64,000 nucleotides of DNA, from assembly GCF_002102355.1 (NCBI RefSeq), contig NZ_LQPT01000092.1:1-64000 (forward strand), read 5' to 3'. The notes under the pieces are model-generated. The model was not told the origin of the DNA. It was given only the letters and a program-made list of their open reading frames with translations, and did no database searches. How positions within the stretch are numbered: the stretch's first letter is position 1; every line of letters starts with the position of its first letter. Below are positions 30,155 through 40,201 of the stretch, piece by piece. Made by a program: the position numbers and the translations under genes. Origin of the DNA: Mycobacterium sherrisii (lineage in GTDB: Bacteria; Actinomycetota; Actinomycetes; Mycobacteriales; Mycobacteriaceae).

Positions 30155-32245
30155 CGCCGGGTCGATAGGCGCCCAGGCGTGATCGATGACGTCGGGCAAC
30201 CGCAGTGCCTGCAGGCGCTCCCGTTCGGTGCGGCGCCGTTTGATCCGCAGCCGGGCGTCGGTCGGCATGGTGACCAGCTCGTCGCAGGTCAGGAAGTACA
30301 CGTCGTCCACCACGTCAATCGCGTCCGTGCTCACTCGGCGTGAGCCCAACTCGCGCAACGCGATTCGTAGTTCATGGGTGTACCGCAGCGTGGTGTCGTG
30401 GGCGAGTTCGCGCGACGCGCGGGCGTTGGTCGCGATGCGCTGGGCCAGCGACGACGAGGTGTCGGGCTGGTCGGGTTCGGCGGCGGCCTCGGCGGCCGCC
30501 GTCAGCAGCATCGCCGGGTCATCGCTGTAGACGCGGCTGGCCAGCTCGGCTTCCCCGGGCCCCCGGTGCCCGACCCGAGTGATGGCGGCGTCCAGCAGGG
30601 CCGCGGCGGGCGGGGAGAAGGCACGGATGCTGGCCAGGTTGCCGTCCTGGGCCATCGCCCGCAGCGGCGGATCGGCGCGTAAGGCCGCCGTCAGCTCGGT
30701 GATCTCGGCCGCGACGCGGCCGCTTTCCAGGATCGCCCCCAACCCGGGCACCCGCGCGCCCTTGTTCTCCAGCGCCGCGGCGGTGACGCCGGTATCGATC
30801 AACCACAGCGCGGTGAGGATCCATCCCTGGTGAATGCGGTCCCGTAGCAAGCGAACTCGGACACCGAGGCCGGCCTCGGACAACAAACTCAGCTGCCCGG
30901 GATCCCACCGCTCGGCGTCGGCGGCCGCGGCGTAGTCACGGGTATCGGCCTTGAGGTGGCGCAGCAGCGCCAGCGATCGGGTGGTGGCCACCGCCTTGGC
31001 GAGCGACCCCAGCGTGCCGCCGGCCAGCCGGGGCTGACCGAACGGCAGCACGTCTCCCACTTGCGGCTGGTCCACCAGCGTCCGCCGCACGAGCGCGGTG
31101 TCGTCCCAGCCGGGCAGCTGATGGGCCGCGACGACGTTGGCCGACACCCCGACGTAGGGCCGGTGGCCGAACACCGCGATCGCCCGGCTCCCCCACTCGT
31201 CGTCGACCACACCGCCGAGCGCCAGCGCCTGACCCAGCACCCTTCCGGCGGTGCGCAGCCCGCTGAGCTGAACGTCCAGGGTGATCGGGGTCAACGGGCC
31301 GGGCAGCGCCTCGGCGAGGCCGTCGGCGGCGAAGACCGGGAAGCGCGGATCGATGCGATCGTCGAACTCGCCCTCCAAGCCCTCGGGCGCCGCGCTGTGC
31401 AGCTCGTCGGGTCCCGCGGGCGGCACCACCACCTCCACGGGAAGCGCCATCTGCGGTCCGTGCGGGGTCGCGCCCGCCGCGCCGATCCGGCGCCCGACCA
31501 GTCCGCGTCCGGTGTCGGTGACCGCGTCGAATGCCGGCCATCCGAACTCGAATCCCCAATCCTCTTGTGCGGCAACAAAATCCATCAGCGGAATCAGCGC
31601 AGACCAGCCGGGAATCCCGCGAATGTGCGACCGTGGGTCGACGGCGCGCAGCAGCCGCCACGCGGTCACCACGTTGGTGGTGTCCGGTGTCGCGAGATCG
31701 ACCACGCCGGTGCGCTCGGTCTCCAGCGCCACCACCAAAAAACGCACCAGGTCGTCAAGGTGTAAGACGCGCATGGGCTGCGCGGAGACCTTTGCCCGCA
31801 GCAGTGTGGCGACGGTGCGGCACACCATCCAATCGAGCTGACGGCCCACCGGTGGGGCGATTCGCACGATCAGGCTGGGGCCCAGGCTCGTCGACACCAG
31901 GTCCTCGGCCGGCTCGTAGACTTCCGGCTGCCCGGCGGCCTGGGACACATACAACAGCCGGGCGCCGGCGCGGGCCGCGGCATCGGTGACGTAGGCCACC
32001 CCGTTGAGTCCGGCGCTGCCCGGCACGTCGGGTTCGACCGGGGCCAGGTGGATGACCGCGTCGGCGTCATCGGCCAGTATCTGCAGCACCGGGTCGCTCA
32101 ACGGGGAGCAGACGTACTCGACCGCGGGATCCAGGCGCACGTCGGGCTGATCGGAGATGCCGGTGACCGTGTGCCCGGCAGCGATGAGCTGCCGGGCGAC
32201 CAGCCTGCCGACCGTGCCGGTGGCGTCGGTAACCAGGATCTGCAC
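30128..32245 (-). CDS. SDR-fold/PEP-utilising-enzyme-like fusion (Rv1868-like)
   Basis: 705 aa in two parts. Residues 1-about 220 are an atypical NAD-binding epimerase-like domain (ILVTDATGTVGRLVARQLI). The rest, from about 300, resembles the middle region of PEP synthase/rifampin phosphotransferase-like proteins (GPLTPITLDVQLSGLRTAGRVLG; then RELAHDTTLRYTHELRIALRELGSRR and DVYFLTCDELVTMP), but no ATP-grasp or phospho-His swivel domain is present. Same architecture and length as Rv1868 (699 aa). Function unknown; perhaps a binding module tied to the CoA-ligand genes downstream (Rv1867, Rv1866). Confidence 0.75.
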   Translation of the reverse strand: MQILVTDATGTVGRLVARQLIAAGHTVTGISDQPDVRLDPAVEYVCSPLSDPVLQILADDADAVIHLAPVEPDVPGSAGLNGVAYVTDAAARAGARLLYVSQAAGQPEVYEPAEDLVSTSLGPSLIVRIAPPVGRQLDWMVCRTVATLLRAKVSAQPMRVLHLDDLVRFLVVALETERTGVVDLATPDTTNVVTAWRLLRAVDPRSHIRGIPGWSALIPLMDFVAAQEDWGFEFGWPAFDAVTDTGRGLVGRRIGAAGATPHGPQMALPVEVVVPPAGPDELHSAAPEGLEGEFDDRIDPRFPVFAADGLAEALPGPLTPITLDVQLSGLRTAGRVLGQALALGGVVDDEWGSRAIAVFGHRPYVGVSANVVAAHQLPGWDDTALVRRTLVDQPQVGDVLPFGQPRLAGGTLGSLAKAVATTRSLALLRHLKADTRDYAAAADAERWDPGQLSLLSEAGLGVRVRLLRDRIHQGWILTALWLIDTGVTAAALENKGARVPGLGAILESGRVAAEITELTAALRADPPLRAMAQDGNLASIRAFSPPAAALLDAAITRVGHRGPGEAELASRVYSDDPAMLLTAAAEAAAEPDQPDTSSSLAQRIATNARASRELAHDTTLRYTHELRIALRELGSRRVSTDAIDVVDDVYFLTCDELVTMPTDARLRIKRRRTERERLQALRLPDVIDHAWAPIDPASPPEIAQG

Positions 32246-32349
32246 CTGGGCTCACCTCCCCCAACGTCCCCTCGACAATATGCGGGCCACCATCGCTTGC
32301 GCGAGCGTTACTCGTGAATTGCGCTGGCCTGGCGCTTTATTCCGAGCGC

Positions 32350-33834
32350 CTACGGCAGCGTGGCGCTGCCATCGCTGGCGACGGCGATTTTGGCGCCACC
32401 AATATCTTCGACCACGGTGGCCCGCGCCGCATCGGAATCGGTGATTACCGCCAGCGCCCGCGAACCGTCGGGTGTGCGCACCGCGACGAACGCCTTTTCC
32501 GGTTGCCCGTCCCGGTCGAACGGCGTGGTCCACGCCTCCACGGTGCCGACGCCTTCCCACTCGATCAGGGCCTCCCGCGTCGGTTCCCGCTGGACCGCCG
32601 GTTGTGCGTTCTCCCAACGGAATTCGGAGGGCGGTTCGGTGCCGTAAATCCCGAAACTGTGTTTGGTCAGATAGCCGCCGTTGGCGGTGATCAGGGCGCG
32701 TCGCCCCGGATTGGCCACCAGCACCTCGGCGACGGTGGCGATCGAGTGCATCACGTAGTTGCTCCACGGGCCGCCAGCAAACGTCAGGCCGCCGGTGACG
32801 GTCAGTGGGCGGGCCGGGTCGTCGACGCTCAACCCCAACTCGGCGGCGGCCACCTGCACCGCCGACGGGAAGCACGAATACAGGTCGACGTACTCGACGT
32901 CGTCGATGCCCAGCCCCGCCAGCTCCAGCGCGCGTGCCCCGGCGATGCGAATGGCCGTCGAGCGGTGCAGCTCGTCGCGCTCGGCGATCGAGGGCGTGTC
33001 GTAGGCGTCGGTGCCGGCATGCGGGAAAACCCACTGCTCGGCGGGAATCTGCAGGCGAGTGGCCCACCCGACCGACGTGAGCACCAGCGCGGCGCCCTGA
33101 TCGACCATGTTGTTCGAGTTCATCAGCTTGGTGTACGGCCAGCTGATCATCCGGTTCCGCGGGCCGGGGGTAGCAATCTCCGCCGCGCTGGCCGGTGTGC
33201 GGATCCAGGCGTGCGGATTGTCGACCGCGACCGCGTTGAACCTCGCCCACAGTGCGCCGATCCGAGTCAGGTGATCCTGGACCGATTCGCCGTTCGCCAA
33301 GCGCAGCGCCTGCTCGAACAACGGATAGACGTAGGCGGGGCGATCCAGCCGGATCCGGATTTCGGCCTCCCCGGCCATCGGCACGTCCTCGCCGCTGACC
33401 GGCGCCATCGGCACGGACTGGTCCTGGGCGGTCCATTCCAGCCGCGCGCCCTTGGCGCGGAGCCCGCGCCGGGTGCGCCAGGTTTCGGCGCCGGTGATCA
33501 GCACGACGCCGGCGCGGCGCTGCTGGATGTCCAGGCAGGCCTGGTTGAGCAGCGTCTGCGGGACGTTGCCGCCGACCGGGCTGTACAGCGTGGTGAAGCT
33601 TTGCGCGCCGATCCGCTCGCCCACCAGCAGCCCCGCGTCGCGGTAGGTCGCCGACAGCACGTTGACCACCCGGACGGAGTCCACGGCTTCGAGCACCCGG
33701 GCCGCGGCGGCCTCGCGGGCAGCGGCGACCATCAGGTCGACGGGCTCGACCGAACGCCGATCCGGGTCGATCTCGTCTCGGTGGTTGACCTGGCCGTAGC
33801 CGATCAGCACCGGGGTGGTGGGGTCGACGGGCAT
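32350..33834 (-). CDS. Thiolase-like acetyl-CoA acetyltransferase family protein (Rv1867-like)
   Basis: 494 aa, equal to Rv1867. Thiolase superfamily fold: NVPQTLLNQACLDIQQRRAGVVLITGAE holds the N-terminal Cys position, YVDLYSCFPSAVQVAAAELGL and TVTGGLTFAGGPWSNYVMHSIAT correspond to the later active-site segments. A C-terminal OB-like extension (about 400-494) follows, as in thiolase-like lipid-carrier proteins. Probably acts on a bulky acyl-CoA. Clustered with a CoA-transferase gene. Confidence 0.8.
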   Translation of the reverse strand: MPVDPTTPVLIGYGQVNHRDEIDPDRRSVEPVDLMVAAAREAAAARVLEAVDSVRVVNVLSATYRDAGLLVGERIGAQSFTTLYSPVGGNVPQTLLNQACLDIQQRRAGVVLITGAETWRTRRGLRAKGARLEWTAQDQSVPMAPVSGEDVPMAGEAEIRIRLDRPAYVYPLFEQALRLANGESVQDHLTRIGALWARFNAVAVDNPHAWIRTPASAAEIATPGPRNRMISWPYTKLMNSNNMVDQGAALVLTSVGWATRLQIPAEQWVFPHAGTDAYDTPSIAERDELHRSTAIRIAGARALELAGLGIDDVEYVDLYSCFPSAVQVAAAELGLSVDDPARPLTVTGGLTFAGGPWSNYVMHSIATVAEVLVANPGRRALITANGGYLTKHSFGIYGTEPPSEFRWENAQPAVQREPTREALIEWEGVGTVEAWTTPFDRDGQPEKAFVAVRTPDGSRALAVITDSDAARATVVEDIGGAKIAVASDGSATLP

Positions 33835-33854
33835 AGGACGAACCTATCCCGGCG

Positions 33855-36251
33855 TCACTGCGGCGCTGTCTCGGCCTCGAACAGCACCCGGTCGGTGATC
33901 AGCCGGTCGATGTCCTCGTCGCTGATGGCCAGCAATTTCTGGCAGACCTCGCGGGTGTCCTGGCCGGGTAGCGGCGCCGGCCGGGTGGGTGCCGGCGGGA
34001 TGTGCCGGAACGGCGCCGGGCCGGTCTCGGCCGGCATCGGCAGCTTGACCAGCGGATGCCTCATCTCGCTGAACAGGCCGCGCGCGACGAGCTGCGCGTC
34101 GTCGAGGACGTCGGGTGGGCGATTCATCGGACCGGCCGCCACACCGGCCGCCTGCAGCGCCTCGGCGGCCTGCACCGGCGTGCGGGTGCGGGTCCAGCCG
34201 GAGACCAGCTCGATCAGCTCCCGGCGGTGGGCCAGGCGCGCATCTTCGGTACCGAACCGAGGGTCCTCGGCCCACTGAGGATGGCCGAATACCGATGTGG
34301 CGCAACGCCATTCGTTGTCAGATTGAATCGAGATGACGCACCACTGGTCATCGCCGGCGCACGGGTACACCGCGTGCACGCTGATGTCGTCGCAGACTGC
34401 GGCGGCGCCGGTGCGCGCCGCGGCCTGGGTGACGTACAGGGTGTCCAGCTGATTGACGACGACTTCGGCCTGCGAGATGTGGACGTGGGCCGGATCGCCG
34501 GTGCGGTCGCGCCGGATCAGCGCCGCCAGCGCCGCGATCGCGGTGACGCGACCCACCACGTGGTCGGGGAAGATCGTCGTCGCGTCGTAAAACGGGTGTC
34601 GCGAACTGTCGGCCTGTGCCTGCGGCGACGTCCACAGCCGGGTGACACCGGTGGTCGCGCGCACCAGCGGGCCGTAGCCCATCCGCCGGCTCCACGGGCC
34701 GCGGTTGCCGAACGCGCTGCTGCCCGCCAGCACGATCCGGGGATTGAGTTCGCGCAAGGCGTCGAACGAAAAGCCAAGCGCCGTCAGGGTTCCGGGCTTG
34801 AAGTTGGCAAACACCGCGTCGGCCTGGCCGACCAGCCGCCGGAAGATGTCCTTGCCCTTTTCGCTACGCAGATCCAGGCCCACGCCGCGATGATTGCGGT
34901 GCGTCCAGGCGAACGATTCGCTGATCACGTCGCCGAACCGGGACTGCCGCAATCCGTCGGGATAGTCGGCGCTTTCCACCTTGAGCACGTCGGCGCCCAA
35001 ATCCCCGAACAGCCGACTGAGCTCTCCCCCGGCGACGATGACACCCAGATCGAGGATGGTCAGATCGCGGAAGGGGCGCTCACCGACCGCGCCGGCCGGC
35101 GCAGGCGCGACCACCGGGTCGGACTGCCAGCTCGGTGCGTCGGCGCCGGGCGCCGGTGCCGGGGTCCGGAAACCGCAGCGCTCGTCGTCGACGACGAAGT
35201 AGCCGGTGGGCAGGTCGGTGTGCACACCGGGGACCAGCTCGGCGTGGGTGATCGCCCCGACGGCCCGGAAGTGCTCGGAGTCCAAAATCCGCGACGGCGT
35301 CAGCACCGCGGCGATCGGCACCCCGTGTGCTTGGCCCTCGGCGACCAGTTCCTTCATCGTCTTGTCGGCGAACAACGCATCGACCAGGGCGGCGATCTGT
35401 GGCCATGCGGCGAATCGGGCGGCCAGCGTGTCGTAGTCGGGGCCCTGGAATTCCGCCGGCTCGCCGAGCCAACGGCGCAGCCCGTGCCACTGTCGCGGGG
35501 CCATCACGCAGAGCCGGACGTAACCGTCCCGGCACGCGCAGATCGGGTACGGGTCCTGATTCTTCGGACGGCCGCGCCACGCGCTGCTGCGCTGCCCGGC
35601 GGATGCCTGCCCGTGCGCGCCGAAGGCCGGATCGAGCGCCATGACAACCGCGTCGAATCGCGAAAAATCGATGTAATCGCCTGTGCCACAACGCAATCTG
35701 TTGTAATAAGCGACGAGCGTGGCCCAGGTCGCCTGCACGGCGGCGGTGGCCGAGGCGATGCCGTCGGGCGGCAGTACCGGGGTTCCGGTCGTCGGCCCGG
35801 AACGCGACAACGAGCCCGACATCGCGAACAGCACCGGGTCGGTCGCCCGCCACGACGCCCGCGGACCCGCGCCGCCGAAGTCGGTGATCGACACGACGAC
35901 CAGATGCGGGTGCCGGTCGGCCAGTTCGGCGCCGGAGCTGCCGAACGCGGCGGCCTGGCCCGGGGCGCCGGCGTCGACCACGATGTCGGCGCCCGCGACG
36001 AGGTCGAGGAAGCGGTGGCGATCAGCGGCGTCACGGCCGTCCAGCACCACGCTGCGCTTGTTGGCGTTGTGCACGGCGAACGGAATGCTGGTCCCGGCCA
36101 GCGTCGGCCGGGCACGGCGGGCCGGACTGCCACCCGGCGGTTCCACCTTGACGACGTCGGCCCCCAAATCGGCGAGCAGGCGGGTCACCGCGTCCGCGAC
36201 CCCGCCGGACAAGTCGAGCACGCGTACCCCGGCGAGTAACCGTTCGGCCAT
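33855..36251 (-). CDS. Tandem-domain family III CoA-transferase (Rv1866-like)
   Basis: 798-aa protein with two CaiB/BaiF-type domains in tandem: the first from residue 1 (VRVLDLSGGVADAVTRLLADLGADVVKVEPPGG), the second from about 400 (LTILDLGVIVAGGELSRLFGDLGADVLKVES). The catalytic Asp of family III enzymes would be expected near EFQGPDYDT in domain 1 and RHPFYDATTIFPDHV in domain 2; assignment is not certain. It moves CoA between carboxylic acids. Same size class as Rv1866 (778 aa). The ATG at 36251 is where homology begins; the frame opens 16 codons earlier. Confidence 0.87.
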   Translation of the reverse strand: MAERLLAGVRVLDLSGGVADAVTRLLADLGADVVKVEPPGGSPARRARPTLAGTSIPFAVHNANKRSVVLDGRDAADRHRFLDLVAGADIVVDAGAPGQAAAFGSSGAELADRHPHLVVVSITDFGGAGPRASWRATDPVLFAMSGSLSRSGPTTGTPVLPPDGIASATAAVQATWATLVAYYNRLRCGTGDYIDFSRFDAVVMALDPAFGAHGQASAGQRSSAWRGRPKNQDPYPICACRDGYVRLCVMAPRQWHGLRRWLGEPAEFQGPDYDTLAARFAAWPQIAALVDALFADKTMKELVAEGQAHGVPIAAVLTPSRILDSEHFRAVGAITHAELVPGVHTDLPTGYFVVDDERCGFRTPAPAPGADAPSWQSDPVVAPAPAGAVGERPFRDLTILDLGVIVAGGELSRLFGDLGADVLKVESADYPDGLRQSRFGDVISESFAWTHRNHRGVGLDLRSEKGKDIFRRLVGQADAVFANFKPGTLTALGFSFDALRELNPRIVLAGSSAFGNRGPWSRRMGYGPLVRATTGVTRLWTSPQAQADSSRHPFYDATTIFPDHVVGRVTAIAALAALIRRDRTGDPAHVHISQAEVVVNQLDTLYVTQAAARTGAAAVCDDISVHAVYPCAGDDQWCVISIQSDNEWRCATSVFGHPQWAEDPRFGTEDARLAHRRELIELVSGWTRTRTPVQAAEALQAAGVAAGPMNRPPDVLDDAQLVARGLFSEMRHPLVKLPMPAETGPAPFRHIPPAPTRPAPLPGQDTREVCQKLLAISDEDIDRLITDRVLFEAETAPQ

Positions 36252-36311
36252 GCGCCTACGGTACCGGGCCGGCGTCGCGGGCCGTCCTTTGGTGGCCAAA
36301 CCCCTAGCCGC

Positions 36312-36838
36312 TCAAGCGGGTTCGATGTCCGGCCGCAATCGGAGGCGATAGCGCACCTGGTCTACCGCGACGCCGCCGTACGTCGAGGTACGCCGCGCCC
36401 CGTCGCAGCCCCAGCCGTCGCGTTGGTAGAACCGTCGCGCCGCGACGTTCCCGTCCAGCACCCACAGCGCGGCCCATCCGAAACCCACCCGGCGCAGCCG
36501 ATTGCGAGCGGCGTGCATCAGCGACCGGCCCACGCCGCGGCGCACATACGCGGGATCGACGTAGATCGCCATCACCTCACCGAAGTTCGACAGATCGGGG
36601 TCGCGGCACAAGCCGGTGGTGACCAGACCACACACCGTCGCACCGTCGACGGCGACCTGAGTGGCCGGCAGCGCAAACCCATGCGGCCGAAGGAGTATCT
36701 GGCCGCCCAGGCTTGTGGGTCGAGGCCGTCGAGGTAATCCTGGGCAAGCAACCCCCGGTACGCCCACTGCCACGAGCGGACCTGGACCGCCGCGACGTCG
36801 GGCTCGTCGGCCGGAACGGCGCGGCGCACACGGATCAC
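36312..36838 (-). pseudogene. GNAT N-acetyltransferase, frameshifted
   Basis: Acetyltransferase split over two frames. The N-terminal part (GTG start; RVRRAVPADEPDVAAVQVRSW, YLDGLDPQAWAARYS, GRMG) is in one frame, while FALPATQVAVDG and the acetyl-CoA binding part (MAIYVDPAYVRRGVGRSLMHAARNRL; FYQRDGW) are in another. One missing base in the run at 36678-36680 (CCC on the plus strand) reconciles them into about 176 aa, a normal GNAT size. Either a recent loss or a sequencing error. Confidence 0.75.
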
Positions 36839-36902
36839 CGTTGCAGTATCTGTGATCCGGGCGTCGTTGCGTGGCCCGGAGCCGAGTGCTGTGCTTGAGG
36901 AC

Positions 36903-37751
36903 ATGGCAGACACGGCATCGATCGGGCTGAAAGTTCGGGGCAAGATCATCGTGATCACCGGCGGCGCCCGCGGAATCGGCCTGGCCACCGCGACGGCGCT
37001 GCACAATCTGGGCGCCAAGGTCGCGATCGGGGACGTCGACGAGGTCCGGGTCAAGGAGTCCGGTGCCGCACTCGGCCTGGACGTCTACGGCAAACTCGAC
37101 GTCACCGATCCGCAATCGTTTGCGGAGTTCCTCGACCAGGTCGAGCGGCAACTCGGCCCGATCGACGTGCTGGTCAACAACGCCGGCATCATGCCCGTCG
37201 GCCGCATCATCGACGAGCCCGACGCGGTGACCCGGCGCATTCTGGACATCAACGTCTACGGCGTGATCCTGGGCAGCAAGCTGGCCGCGCAGCGGATGGT
37301 TCCGCGCGGTCAGGGCCACGTCATCAACGTCGCCTCGTTGGCCGGTGAGCTGCACATCGTCGGGTTGGCGACCTACTGCGCCAGCAAGCACGCGGTGCTC
37401 GCGTTCACCGACTGCGCCCGGCTGGAGTACCGCTCGGCGGGGGTGCAGTTCTCCGCGGTGCTGCCGACGTTCGTCAACACCGAACTGGTGGCCGGCACGC
37501 CGGGGATGAAGGGATTCCGCAACGCCGAGCCCAACGAGATCGCCAACGCGATCGTGGCGCTGGTGGCGCGACCCAAGCCGCGGGTGCGGATCACCAAAGC
37601 GGCTGGCGCAATGGTGGTTTCGCAGAAGTTCTGGCCGCGGCGGCTGGCCGAGGGGCTGAACCGGCTTCTCGGCGGCGACCACGTGTTCACCGACGACGTC
37701 GACGTCGAGCAACGCCGCGCGTACGAGGCCCGCGCCCGCGGCGAAGAGTGA
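36903..37751 (+). CDS. Short-chain dehydrogenase (Rv1865c-like)
   Basis: 282-aa SDR with complete motifs: cofactor loop TGGARGIG, NNAG, the catalytic Ser in NVASLAG and YCASK. A C-terminal extension (about 30 residues, RRLAEGLNRLLGGDHVF) is typical of mycobacterial lipid-modifying SDRs. NAD(P)-dependent oxidoreduction of an alcohol/ketone; substrate unknown. The ATG at 36903 is chosen over an upstream in-frame one because homology starts there. Confidence 0.88.
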   Translation: MADTASIGLKVRGKIIVITGGARGIGLATATALHNLGAKVAIGDVDEVRVKESGAALGLDVYGKLDVTDPQSFAEFLDQVERQLGPIDVLVNNAGIMPVGRIIDEPDAVTRRILDINVYGVILGSKLAAQRMVPRGQGHVINVASLAGELHIVGLATYCASKHAVLAFTDCARLEYRSAGVQFSAVLPTFVNTELVAGTPGMKGFRNAEPNEIANAIVALVARPKPRVRITKAAGAMVVSQKFWPRRLAEGLNRLLGGDHVFTDDVDVEQRRAYEARARGEE

Positions 37752-37797
37752 CTTTCGCTCCTAGCGAGGTGCCGCGACGGCGCGGACAATCAAGCGA

Positions 37798-40179
37798 GTG
37801 AGCCTGCAAACCTCGACCTCAGCGCCCGAAGCACTCTCCGACGACGAACTGACCCTGATCGACAAGTACTGGCGCGCCGCCAACTATCTCTCGGTCGGCC
37901 AGATCTACCTGCTGGACAACCCGCTGCTGAGCGAACCGCTGGCGGCCGAGCACGTCAAACCCCGGCTGTTGGGGCACTGGGGCACCACGCCCGGACTCAA
38001 CCTCATCTACGCGCACCTGAACCGCATCATCCGCAACCGTGACGCCAGCGTCATCTACGTCACCGGTCCCGGGCACGGCGGCCCCGGCCTGGTCGCCAAC
38101 GCCTACCTCGAGGGCACCTACACCGAGGTGTACAGCGCGATCGGCGAGGACGTCGACGGGCTGCGCAAGCTGTTTCGCCAGTTCTCCTTCCCCGGCGGCA
38201 TCCCCAGCCATGTCGCGGCCCAGACACCGGGCTCCATCCACGAGGGCGGCGAACTCGGCTACGCGCTGGTGCACGCGTTCGGCGCGGCGTTCGATAACCC
38301 GGATCTGGTGGTCGCCTGCGTGATCGGCGACGGGGAAGCCGAAACCGGTCCGCTGGCCGCCGGGTGGCATTCGAACAAGTTCCTCAACCCGGCCGTCGAC
38401 GGCGCGGTGCTGCCGATTCTGCACCTCAACGGATACAAGATCGCCAACCCGACCGTGCTGGCCCGCATCCCGCACCCGGAACTCGAATCGCTGCTTCGCG
38501 GCTACGGTTACCGACCGATCACCGTCGCCGGAGACGACCCGGCCACCGTGCACCGGGAGCTGGCCGCCGCGTTGGACGACGCGTTCGACGACATCGCCGA
38601 CATCCATCGGGCGGCACGCGCCGGCACCCGGACCGATCGCCCGGTGTGGCCGATGATCGTGCTGCGCACCCCCAAGGGCTGGACCGGGCCCAAGGAGGTG
38701 GACGGCAAGCACGTCGAGGGCACCTGGCGCGCGCACCAGGTGCCGCTGTCCGAGACGCACGACAACCCGGCCCACCGCGCGCAACTGGAAGAGTGGCTGC
38801 GCAGTTACCGCCCCGAGGAGCTGTTCGACCGCGACGGCGCGCTGCGCCCCGAGCTGCGCGCGCTGGCGCCCACCGGGCAGCGGCGGATGAGCGCCAACCC
38901 GCACACCAATGGGGGCCTGCTGCTGCGGGAACTGGACCTGCCGGACTTTCGCGACTACGCGGTGCCGGTCGAGGCGCCCGGCGCGTCGATGCACGAGGCC
39001 ACCCGGGTGCTGGGCACCTTCCTGCGTGACGTCATCGCCCGCAACCCCGACCGTTTCCGGTTGATGGGACCCGATGAAACCGCGTCCAACCGGCTGTCCG
39101 CGGTGTTCGAATCGACCGGCAAGGTGTGGCTGTCGCGGACCGAGCCCGACGACGAGGGCCTCGCCCCGGACGGCCGCGTGATGGAGGTGCTCTCCGAGCA
39201 CCTGTGCCAGGGCTGGCTCGAGGGCTACCTGTTGACCGGGCGGCACGGGCTGTTCAACTGCTACGAGGCGTTCGTGCACATCGTCGACTCGATGCTCAAC
39301 CAGCACGCGAAGTGGCTGGCCACCAGCCGCGAGCTGCCGTGGCGCCAACCGATCGCGTCGCTGAACTATCTGTTGAGCTCACACGTGTGGCGTCAGGACC
39401 ACAACGGCGCGTCGCATCAGGACCCCGGCTTCATCGACCTGGTCGCCAACAAGCGCCCGGAGATCTCGCGGGTGTACCTGCCGCCGGACGGCAACACGTT
39501 GCTCTCGGTGGCCGATCACTGCCTGCGCAGCCGCGACTACATCAACGTCATCGTCGCCGGAAAGCAGCCCGAGCTCGCCTACCTGGACATGGACTCCGCG
39601 ATCGCGCACTGCACCCGCGGCCTGGGGATCTGGGAGTGGGCCAGCACCGCGACCGGCGAGCCCGACGTGGTGCTGGCCTGCGCCGGGGACATCCCGACGC
39701 AGGAGACGCTGGCCGCCGCCGACATTCTGCGGCGCGAGCTGCCCGACCTGGCGGTCCGACTGGTCAACGTCGTCGACCTGATGCGGCTGATGCCGGATAC
39801 CGAACACCCACACGGCTTGCCGGACAAGGAATTTGACGCCCTCTTCACCCGCGACAAGCCGGTCGTCTTCGCCTATCACGGCTATCCCTGGCTGATTCAC
39901 CGGCTCAGTTACCGCCGCGCCAACCACGCGAACCTGCACGTGCGCGGGTTCAAGGAGCGGGGCACCACGACGACGCCGTTCGACATGGTGATGCTCAACG
40001 ACCTGGACCGCTTCCACCTGGTGATGGACGTCATCGATCGGGTGGATGGGTTGGCCGGGCCGGCCGCGCTGCTGCGCCAGCACATGGTCGACGCGCGGCT
40101 GAATGCCCGCCGCTACACCCGCGAACACGGCGAAGACGACCCCCGCATCGCGAACTGGCGATGGCAGTCGAACCGGTGA
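37798..40179 (+). CDS. xfp: Xylulose-5-phosphate/fructose-6-phosphate phosphoketolase
   Basis: 793-aa thiamine diphosphate enzyme: [24 protein letters not shown], the [34 protein letters not shown] block, [12 protein letters not shown] (ThDP-Mg binding), and the late [16 protein letters not shown] and [11 protein letters not shown]. It cleaves xylulose-5-P or fructose-6-P with phosphate to acetyl-P plus an aldose phosphate, giving a shortcut to acetyl units. GTG start. It is an insertion in the Rv1865c-Rv1863c interval by comparison with my memory of H37Rv. Confidence 0.95.
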   Translation: MSLQTSTSAPEALSDDELTLIDKYWRAANYLSVGQIYLLDNPLLSEPLAAEHVKPRLLGHWGTTPGLNLIYAHLNRIIRNRDASVIYVTGPGHGGPGLVANAYLEGTYTEVYSAIGEDVDGLRKLFRQFSFPGGIPSHVAAQTPGSIHEGGELGYALVHAFGAAFDNPDLVVACVIGDGEAETGPLAAGWHSNKFLNPAVDGAVLPILHLNGYKIANPTVLARIPHPELESLLRGYGYRPITVAGDDPATVHRELAAALDDAFDDIADIHRAARAGTRTDRPVWPMIVLRTPKGWTGPKEVDGKHVEGTWRAHQVPLSETHDNPAHRAQLEEWLRSYRPEELFDRDGALRPELRALAPTGQRRMSANPHTNGGLLLRELDLPDFRDYAVPVEAPGASMHEATRVLGTFLRDVIARNPDRFRLMGPDETASNRLSAVFESTGKVWLSRTEPDDEGLAPDGRVMEVLSEHLCQGWLEGYLLTGRHGLFNCYEAFVHIVDSMLNQHAKWLATSRELPWRQPIASLNYLLSSHVWRQDHNGASHQDPGFIDLVANKRPEISRVYLPPDGNTLLSVADHCLRSRDYINVIVAGKQPELAYLDMDSAIAHCTRGLGIWEWASTATGEPDVVLACAGDIPTQETLAAADILRRELPDLAVRLVNVVDLMRLMPDTEHPHGLPDKEFDALFTRDKPVVFAYHGYPWLIHRLSYRRANHANLHVRGFKERGTTTTPFDMVMLNDLDRFHLVMDVIDRVDGLAGPAALLRQHMVDARLNARRYTREHGEDDPRIANWRWQSNR

Positions 40180-40201
40180 CGCGCCGGTAAACTCGGCAAG
40201 G

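Noticed and set aside
34002-36239. 745-codon open frame antisense to the CoA-transferase gene
   Set aside because: Same reason: shadow of a long high-GC gene; sequence is Arg/Gly/His-rich without domains.
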